This document shows positions 5,722 to 10,462 of a stretch of 10,462 nt of DNA, piece by piece. Under the pieces are notes generated by a model that saw only the letters and a program-made list of their open reading frames with translations, was not told where the DNA came from and searched no databases. The translations under genes were made by a program, and so were the position numbers. How positions within the stretch are numbered: the first letter of the stretch is position 1; every line of letters starts with the position of its first letter. Origin of the DNA: Rhodoferax sp. (GTDB lineage Bacteria > Pseudomonadota > Gammaproteobacteria > Burkholderiales > Burkholderiaceae_C). The stretch spans positions 1 through 10,462 of the forward strand of contig JAQGMQ010000566.1 of assembly GCA_028292305.1 (NCBI GenBank). The letters run 5' to 3'.

Positions 5722-6431
5722 CAGGCGGCCAGCGCGGGCCGGGCTGGCGCGTGCTGTTCTTCGAGGTGGTGGGCCGCCACCGCGCGCTGGAAGCCGGCCT
5801 CCACGTGCTGGCGCATGGCGCGCGCCGTGGTTTCCGCGTCGCGGGTGGCCAGGGCGTCGAGGATCACGCGGTGCTCGGCATGCGACGCCGCCGAGCTGCC
5901 CGACAACGAAAACCCGCGGCGCCGCAGCAGGTGCATGCGGTTCACCACCTGGCGGTACAGGCCGAGCAACATGGTGTTGCCGGTCATCTCCACCATGCGG
6001 TCGTGGAAGGCGATGTTCAGGAAGAAGTAGTGCGTCACGCCACCGCTGCCGGTGCTGTTCTCGAGCTGCGTGACCATGGCCTTCAGCTCTTCGACCTGCG
6101 CGGGCGTGATACGCGGCGCCAGCAGGCGGCCGGCCATTTCGTCCAGCCCCGCGCGCACCTCGTACAGCTCGGCAGCTTCGCCGTCGGACAGATCGCGGAT
6201 GAACACGCCGCGGTTCTTTTCGAGCCGCACCAGGCCGGCTTCTTCGAGCGCGCGAAAGGCCTCGCGCACCGGGCTGCGGCTGATGCCCAGGCGCTCGGCC
6301 AGCTCCATTTCGTTGAGCTTGGCACCGACGTTCAACTCGCCTGTCTTGATGCCACGCAGGATCTCGTCCACCACCAGGCCCGACAGGGTCATGGAGCGCA
6401 GCACGTGCAGGGAATTGGCGGAGGTCGACAC
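5721..6431 (-). CDS. GntR-family (FadR/FCD type) transcriptional regulator
   Basis: With the GTG start at 6431 this is a 236-residue DNA-binding regulator. The winged helix-turn-helix covers about residues 15-82 and includes the recognition part LGISRSPVREAFRALEEAGLV and the wing LEKNRGVFIRDL. The FCD ligand domain covers about 88-214. D97, H143, H187 and H209 lie where FCD proteins bind a metal that helps hold carboxylate ligands. Other possible starts are ATG 6392 and GTG 6464; none has a clear Shine-Dalgarno sequence. 6431 is favoured because it keeps the whole wHTH with a short N-tail. It is convergent with the 699-5672 operon and is the best candidate to bind the TTGTCGACAA palindromes at 534-543 and 655-664, acting as a repressor released by substrate; this link is inferred. 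A SDR gene lies 101 bp upstream on the same strand. Confidence 0.88.
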   Translation of the reverse strand: MSTSANSLHVLRSMTLSGLVVDEILRGIKTGELNVGAKLNEMELAERLGISRSPVREAFRALEEAGLVRLEKNRGVFIRDLSDGEAAELYEVRAGLDEMAGRLLAPRITPAQVEELKAMVTQLENSTGSGGVTHYFFLNIAFHDRMVEMTGNTMLLGLYRQVVNRMHLLRRRGFSLSGSSAASHAEHRVILDALATRDAETTARAMRQHVEAGFQRAVAAHHLEEQHAPARPALAA

Positions 6432-6464
6432 AGCTTGGCGGTACTTGTGAAAGTGCAAAGCCAC

Positions 6465-6470
6465 ATTGTA
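6465..6470 (-). promoter_or_regulatory. Possible -10 box of the GntR gene
   Basis: TACAAT on the minus strand matches the -10 consensus at 5 of 6 positions and lies 33 bp before the GTG at 6431. No clear -35 is found at normal spacing, so the regulator may instead be read from the upstream SDR transcript. Confidence 0.3.
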
Positions 6471-6510
6471 GATAGTGGTTGCGCCAAAGCACCGCCTGTA
6501 AACCCGAGCG

Positions 6511-6530
6511 CCACCACCCCACCGACCACC
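6511..6530 (-). other. G-rich tract after the SDR gene
   Basis: The minus strand carries GG and GGGG runs separated by one or two bases, enough for a two-layer G-quadruplex. It begins three bases after the SDR stop codon, between the SDR and GntR genes. It might affect read-through, or simply reflect base composition. Confidence 0.25.
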
Positions 6531-6532
6531 GG

Positions 6533-7273
6533 CTAGAACACCAGGCCGCCCGCCACGTCGATGGTGGCGCCGGTGACCCAGGCCGCATCGTCCGACACCG
6601 CATAGGCGACGGTGGCCGCAATGTCGCGCGGCTGGCCCACGCGGCCCAGTGGTGTCTTGCCCACCAGGTAGTCGGCCATGGCCGCCGCCGATGCCGCATT
6701 GCCCTCGGTGGCCACGAAGCCCGGTGCGATGCCGACCACGCGGATGTTGCGCGGCCCGAGTTCCATCGCCAGCGAACGCGTGAGCACATCCACGGCGCCC
6801 TTGGTGGCGCAATACACGTGCACCGACGGGTAGGGGCTCTTGGCCACGCCCGAGCTGATGTTAACCACGGCGCCACCGGCCGCCAACACGCGGGCGGCGG
6901 CCTGCGTCACCAGCAGAAGTCCACGCACGTTGATATTGAAATGTTCGTCGAAACTCTCGGCCGTGAGTGTGTCGAGCGAATCGATCTTGTAGACGCCCGC
7001 GTTGTTGACCAGGATGTCGAGCCGGCCGAACTGGCTCACCGCGGCGTCGATGAGCGGCTGGATTTCCGCGGGCTTGGCAATGTCGGCCTTGACCGCGAAA
7101 GCCTTGCCGCCGGCCGCGGCGATGCGCTGCACCACGGCATCGGCGTCGGCCTGGCTGTGCGCGTAGTTGACGATGACCGCTGCGCCATCGGCGGCCAGGC
7201 GTTCGGCGATGCCGGCGCCAATGCCTTTGGATGCGCCGGTGACGATGGCGACTTTGCCTGAGAGCTTGTGCAT
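6533..7273 (-). CDS. SDR-family NAD(P)-dependent oxidoreductase (canonical)
   Basis: This 246-residue protein is a classical short-chain dehydrogenase with all landmarks: TGASKGIG (12-19), D64, NNAG (90-93), catalytic N115, S141, Y154 and K158 (YCATK), and a C-terminal GATIDVAGG segment. It should oxidise an alcohol or reduce a ketone with NAD(P)H in the cytoplasm. Annotation as a FabG-like or glucose-dehydrogenase-like SDR would be typical, but the substrate cannot be told. The frame extends up to 7405, but the ATG at 7273 is the true start: it opens the usual MHKLSGKVAIVTG beginning and has AGGA eight bases upstream. It diverges from a LysR regulator gene across a 163-bp gap, and that regulator probably controls it. 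The GntR gene follows downstream on the same strand. It contrasts with the SDR at 3503, whose active site is missing. Confidence 0.93.
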   Translation of the reverse strand: MHKLSGKVAIVTGASKGIGAGIAERLAADGAAVIVNYAHSQADADAVVQRIAAAGGKAFAVKADIAKPAEIQPLIDAAVSQFGRLDILVNNAGVYKIDSLDTLTAESFDEHFNINVRGLLLVTQAAARVLAAGGAVVNISSGVAKSPYPSVHVYCATKGAVDVLTRSLAMELGPRNIRVVGIAPGFVATEGNAASAAAMADYLVGKTPLGRVGQPRDIAATVAYAVSDDAAWVTGATIDVAGGLVF

Positions 7274-7411
7274 GAGAGTTGTCCTGGTTGATTGAAAAAA
7301 GAGCTTTGGAGACACGAGGTGTGGCGGCAAACTGGCGCCGCTTCGACCCGCCATGCCTGCATCGTAGGTTTTGCAGCACCCGGGATAAATGGGGGTGATC
7401 GGCATGCTGCG

Positions 7412-7430
7412 TGAAGGCTGGCTTCATAAT
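7412..7430 (+). promoter_or_regulatory. Inverted repeat and -10-like box before the LysR gene
   Basis: TGAAG-GCTGG-CTTCA (7412-7426) is a 15-bp interrupted palindrome of the general kind LysR proteins bind, in the divergent SDR/LysR gap. CATAAT (7425-7430) overlaps it and matches the -10 consensus at 5 of 6 positions. A start seven bases later would fall on the ATG at 7437. No clear -35 is seen. Autoregulation is a reasonable guess. Confidence 0.35.
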
Positions 7431-7436
7431 CAGAAG

Positions 7437-8357
7437 ATGTCGTCCGACCTGCTTCCAGCCATCGCCGCCTTTGCGCGTGTGGCGCACCACGCCAGCTTCA
7501 CCCGTGCGGCGGAAGAGCTTGGCGTATCGCCTTCGGCCCTGTCGCAAACGCTGCGTTCACTGGAAGCCCGGCTCGGCGTGCGCCTGCTCGACCGGTCCAC
7601 ACGCAAGGTGGGCGTGACGGAGATCGGCCAGCGTTTTCTGCGCGAGGCGCAACCCGGTCTTGCCAGCCTGGCCACCGCCATCGACAGCGTGAACGAAGCG
7701 CGCGATGAACCCGCGGGCCTGCTGCGGCTGAACCTGTCGAAGACGGCCGCCGACATCCTGGTGATGCCGCACCTGGTGGCCTTCCTGGAGGCCTTTCCCG
7801 GCATCACCTTGGAGATGCATTGCGACAACGCGCTGGTCGAGCTGATCGGCGGCGGCTTCGACGCCGGCATCCGCCTGGGCGAGTTCCTGGCGCAGGACGT
7901 GGTGGCCGTGCCTTTCGGCGGCCCGCACCGCGTGGCCACGGTGGCCGCGCCGCGTTACCTGCAAGGCCGCAAGCCACCGCGCACTCCGGAGGATCTGGCG
8001 CAGCACCGTTGCCTCAACGTGCGGCTGCCCACCGGCGTCTACCGCTGGGAGTATGTGCGACCAGGCGTGCGCCAAGGGGCGCGGAAGGGGCGGCCTTTCG
8101 AGATCGAAATTTCAGGCGCAATGCTGGCCAACGATGGCGACCTGACGCTGGCCACCGCGCGGGCCGGCGGCGGCATCACCTGCGCTTTCGAGGTGCAGGT
8201 GCTGGACGATATTGCGGCGGGGCGTCTGGTTCCGTTGTTGAAGGAATGGTGGCCTACCTTCCCCGGGTTTTACCTGTACTACCCAAGCCGCGCGCACATG
8301 CCCAGAAAGCTGCGCGTGTTCATCGACTTCATGCAGGCGCGGCTGAAAGCCAGTTGA
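7437..8357 (+). CDS. LysR-family transcriptional regulator, CrgA-like
   Basis: This 306-residue regulator has an N-terminal winged helix-turn-helix (about 1-60: FARVAHHASFTRAAEELGVSP, then SALSQTLRSLEARLGVRLLDR). An effector-binding domain of the periplasmic-binding-protein fold follows from about residue 88. The sequence style (RSTRKVGVTEIGQRFL, FDAGIRLGEFLAQDVVAVP) is that of the CrgA-like subgroup, which often sits next to and controls an oxidoreductase gene. The frame is open upstream to 7389, but MSSDLLPAIAAFARV at 7437 is the usual LysR beginning. No good Shine-Dalgarno sequence precedes it. It is divergent from the canonical SDR gene at 6533-7273, its likely target. The effector is unknown. 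It ends 15 bp before the convergent ankyrin gene, and I see no terminator in that gap. Confidence 0.92.
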   Translation: MSSDLLPAIAAFARVAHHASFTRAAEELGVSPSALSQTLRSLEARLGVRLLDRSTRKVGVTEIGQRFLREAQPGLASLATAIDSVNEARDEPAGLLRLNLSKTAADILVMPHLVAFLEAFPGITLEMHCDNALVELIGGGFDAGIRLGEFLAQDVVAVPFGGPHRVATVAAPRYLQGRKPPRTPEDLAQHRCLNVRLPTGVYRWEYVRPGVRQGARKGRPFEIEISGAMLANDGDLTLATARAGGGITCAFEVQVLDDIAAGRLVPLLKEWWPTFPGFYLYYPSRAHMPRKLRVFIDFMQARLKAS

Positions 8358-8372
8358 GCATCGGCCCGTGGG

Positions 8373-8906
8373 TCAACCGTTGCTGACTTCTGAGCCGATG
8401 TCACGCAGGATGTGGAGCACGTCCTGCGCGCCCATCGCATTGGCACAGGCCAGAGCGGTGGTGCCGTGGTGGTCGGTGGCCTGCGCGTCGGCGCCACGGG
8501 CCAGCAGCAGCGCCACGATGTCGGCCCGGTTGAACAGGGCGGCAAACATCAACGGCGTGCGGCCGTCGGGCGAGCGGCCGTCCACAGTGGCGCCACCGTC
8601 GACCAGCAAGCGCGCCATCGCCAGGTCACCCTTGAACGCGGCCCCAGCCAGCGGGGTCTGGCCGCGGCCATTGGCCAGGTCGCCATCGGCACCGCGCTGC
8701 AGCAGCAGGCGCGCCGCATCGTCATGGCCGTGGTAGCTGGCGAGCATGAGCAGGCTGTCGCCCTTGGCGTTGCGCAGGTTGGCGGGCAGGCCGTTGTCAA
8801 GCCACTGCGCCAGGGCCGGCGCGTCGCCGAGGCGGGCCGCATCGAACACCTGTTCGGCAAAGGCCAGGGTGGCGTCTTCGAGCTTGGGGGCTGGGGGTTG
8901 CTGCAT
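8373..8906 (-). CDS. Ankyrin-repeat protein
   Basis: This 177-residue protein is made almost wholly of ankyrin repeats, about four to five units between residues 16 and 175. Typical repeat cores are GDSLLMLASYHGHDDAARLL, GQTPLAGAAFKGDLAMARLL, GRTPLMFAALFNRADIVALL and GTTALACANAMGAQDVLHIL, each followed by a GAD-type turn. There is no signal peptide or membrane segment, so a cytoplasmic protein-binding role is likely; the partner is unknown. Small proteins of this kind are common single genes in Burkholderiales. I chose ATG 8906; a TTG at 8936 in frame would add ten residues, and neither has a good ribosome binding site. TAGAAT at 8943-8938 (minus) could be its -10 box. It follows the phosphatase gene on the same strand after about 105 bp. 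Confidence 0.88.
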   Translation of the reverse strand: MQQPPAPKLEDATLAFAEQVFDAARLGDAPALAQWLDNGLPANLRNAKGDSLLMLASYHGHDDAARLLLQRGADGDLANGRGQTPLAGAAFKGDLAMARLLVDGGATVDGRSPDGRTPLMFAALFNRADIVALLLARGADAQATDHHGTTALACANAMGAQDVLHILRDIGSEVSNG

Positions 8907-9011
8907 GGTGTCGGGTGCGTAGGTGGCGATGCCCAAATTCTAGGAGTCGCACCGTGTTTTGCGGGCTGGCAATCTCTATCGCCGCCATAGCCGGCACGGC
9001 GGCTTGGCGCC

Positions 9012-9491
9012 TCAATCCAGCTGCCGCTGCACGTGCTTGAGCAAGCCATCGCACGCGTCTTCCACCAGGTCCAGCACCTCTTCAAAACCGCGCGCTCCGC
9101 CGTAATACGGGTCCGGCACGACGGGGCTGTCGTGGCGTTCGCAGAACTCGGTGAGGCGGCGGATCTTGGGGTGGTGGCGCGGCGAACTCTGGTCTTGCGC
9201 CAGGCTCAGGTTGTCCCAGTCCATCACCAGGATCAGGTCGTGCGCCTCGAAGTCCGCATCGACGATCTGCCGTGCGCGCAAGGCCGACAAGTCATAACCG
9301 CGGCGCGACGCATGTTGCTGCGAACGCGCGTCGGGCGGGCTGTCAGGGTGGTAGTTGTGCGTGCCGGCCGAGTCGACGCGGATGCGGTCCTGCAAGCCGA
9401 GCGCGTCGACCTTGTGCTGCAGCACCCCGTGCGCCGTGGGACTGCGGCAGATGTTGCCCATGCAGACGAACAGGATGGAGAAGGTTTTCAT
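9012..9491 (-). CDS. Low-molecular-weight protein tyrosine phosphatase
   Basis: This 159-residue protein is a complete LMW-PTP. The phosphate-binding loop VCMGNICRSPTA gives the nucleophile C10 and R16, and VDSAGTHNYHPDSPPD follows at about 39-54. The DPYYGG motif (127-132) supplies the general acid D127. It removes phosphate from tyrosine residues, or acts on small phosphoesters, in the cytoplasm. There is no neighbouring tyrosine kinase or exopolysaccharide gene in the window, so this looks like the stand-alone housekeeping version rather than a Wzb-type capsule regulator. The ATG at 9491 has GAGG eight bases upstream. The gene starts 15 bp after the stop of the transglycosylase gene on the same strand, so the two are probably co-transcribed. 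Confidence 0.95.
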   Translation of the reverse strand: MKTFSILFVCMGNICRSPTAHGVLQHKVDALGLQDRIRVDSAGTHNYHPDSPPDARSQQHASRRGYDLSALRARQIVDADFEAHDLILVMDWDNLSLAQDQSSPRHHPKIRRLTEFCERHDSPVVPDPYYGGARGFEEVLDLVEDACDGLLKHVQRQLD

Positions 9492-9506
9492 CGTGGGCCT
9501 CGGGGT

Positions 9507-10462
9507 TCAGGGCTGTTCCAGCCGCCGCAGCAGCTCCAGATCGGGATAGCCATCCGCCGGCAGACCGACGCTGCGCTGGTAGCCGCGAATCCCCTCGCGC
9601 GTGGCCGGCCCCATCATGCCGTCGGCCGCGCCGGCGTTGAAGCCGCGCTGCGTCAACGCGGTCTGCAGCGCCATCAGCTGGCTGCGTGTCAACGCCTGAA
9701 GATCACGCGGCCTGGGCTCCTGCACACCGGGGCCGTTGTTCAGCGTCTGGCCCAGCAGGCTCACCGCCAGCGCATAACTGGTGGCGTTGTTGTAGCGCAG
9801 GATGGTGCGGAAGTTCGGGCCTACCAGGAACGCCGGCCCGCGGGCGCCGGCGGGCAACAGGATGTCGGCCTCGTCGATGGCGGGCAGCGGCGCGCCGTCG
9901 ATGGCCTGCACACCTTCGGCGGCCCACTGCGCGGCGGTTTGACGCTGGCCGGTGTCGGCGCGGCCCAGGTCGAAGCCGGGCGGCAGCCGCACCTCGGTGC
10001 CCCAGATCTGGCCGGGGCGCCAGCCGGAGCGCGCCAGGAAGTTGGCGGTGGAGGCCATCACGTCGGCCATGCTGCCCCAGATGTCGCGGTGGCCGTCGCC
10101 ATCGGCATCCACGGCGTACAGCAGAAAGTTCGACGGCAGGAACTGCGTCTGGCCCATGGCGCCGGCCCAGGAGCCGATCATGCGGGCACGGTCGATGTCG
10201 CCGTTCTGCAAAATCTTCAGCGCAGCCAGCAGCTGGTCGCGGGCCCAGTCGGCGCGGCGGCCTTCGAAGCCCAGCGTGGCCAGCGCATCGATGGTCGGGA
10301 TGTTGCCGTAGTTGCTGCCGTAGTTGCTCTCCATGCCCCAGATCGCCACGAGGATGCTCGCCGGCACGCCATAACGCGCGGCCGCGGCATCGGCCTGGGC
10401 CCGCACTTCGAGCAGCTTGTCCTGCCCGCGCATGACACGTTGCGCAGACACGGCGCTGTCGA
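9507..10462 (-). CDS. Lytic murein transglycosylase, MltB family, N-terminus outside window
   Basis: The visible 317 residues form the SLT_2/MltB-type catalytic domain followed by a peptidoglycan-binding domain. The enzyme cuts the MurNAc-GlcNAc bond of peptidoglycan and leaves a 1,6-anhydro end, acting in the periplasm. The catalytic Glu lies in AIWGMESNYG (visible residue 44). Next come the SWAGAMGQTQFLPSNF segment and a DADGDGHRDIWGS loop of the calcium-site type. Near the C-terminus, LMALQTALTQRGFNAG and DGMMGPATREGIRGYQ are a PG_binding_1 domain (about 252-317). The frame is open to the right edge. The GTG at 10451 is not a convincing start, because sequence typical of the family (SAQRVMRGQ) continues across it. 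The missing part should hold the signal peptide or lipobox. It is the upstream partner of the phosphatase gene. Confidence 0.94.
   Translation of the reverse strand, partial: DSAVSAQRVMRGQDKLLEVRAQADAAAARYGVPASILVAIWGMESNYGSNYGNIPTIDALATLGFEGRRADWARDQLLAALKILQNGDIDRARMIGSWAGAMGQTQFLPSNFLLYAVDADGDGHRDIWGSMADVMASTANFLARSGWRPGQIWGTEVRLPPGFDLGRADTGQRQTAAQWAAEGVQAIDGAPLPAIDEADILLPAGARGPAFLVGPNFRTILRYNNATSYALAVSLLGQTLNNGPGVQEPRPRDLQALTRSQLMALQTALTQRGFNAGAADGMMGPATREGIRGYQRSVGLPADGYPDLELLRRLEQP

Noticed and set aside
7274..7405. Upstream extension of the canonical SDR to 7405
   Set aside because: The extra residues do not look like SDR sequence, and the ATG at 7273 has a proper ribosome binding site and the family's usual N-terminus.
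8981..9003. Hairpin GCCGCC / GGCGGC between the ankyrin and phosphatase genes
   Set aside because: There is no U-tract on either strand and the 11-base loop is large, so I did not call a terminator.

Overview
The window is about 65-70% GC and codes densely on both strands. A Bug/TctC-type solute receptor, FCD-type GntR and CrgA-like LysR regulators, and many SDR and MmgE/PrpD genes together point to a betaproteobacterium, most likely Burkholderiales/Comamonadaceae. This placement is inferred from gene content and style; no rRNA or marker gene is present. I saw no tRNA, CRISPR array, insertion sequence or phage gene.

Left part (1-5722), the most interesting region. It is a candidate catabolic cluster built around a divergent control region (381-698). 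To the left runs a periplasmic tripartite-tricarboxylate (TTT) receptor gene, cut by the window edge. To the right runs an apparent operon: MmgE/PrpD protein 1 (699-2072), an MFS carboxylate/sugar-acid permease (2184-3506), an SDR-fold protein lacking three of its four catalytic residues (3503-4270), and MmgE/PrpD protein 2 (4284-5672). A strong hairpin-plus-U-tract terminator ends it at 5696-5721. A GntR/FCD repressor-type gene (5721-6431, minus) lies convergent to the operon. The control region holds two copies of an identical 20-bp element, facing outward. Each has a TTGTCGACAA palindrome followed by a -10-like TAGAAT. The simplest model is that the GntR protein represses both the receptor and the operon until a carboxylate substrate or metabolite binds its FCD domain. 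The substrate cannot be read from the sequence. MmgE/PrpD enzymes act on di- and tricarboxylates such as 2-methylcitrate or cis-aconitate, which fits the transporter types.

Middle part (6533-8357). A canonical SDR dehydrogenase (minus) is divergent from a CrgA-like LysR regulator (plus), a common regulator/target arrangement. The SDR reads toward the GntR gene and may share its transcript.

Right part (8373-10462). These are housekeeping-type genes, all on the minus strand: a small ankyrin-repeat protein, a low-molecular-weight protein tyrosine phosphatase, and an MltB-family lytic transglycosylase with a C-terminal peptidoglycan-binding domain. The transglycosylase is cut by the right edge. 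It lies 15 bp upstream of the phosphatase gene and is probably co-transcribed with it.
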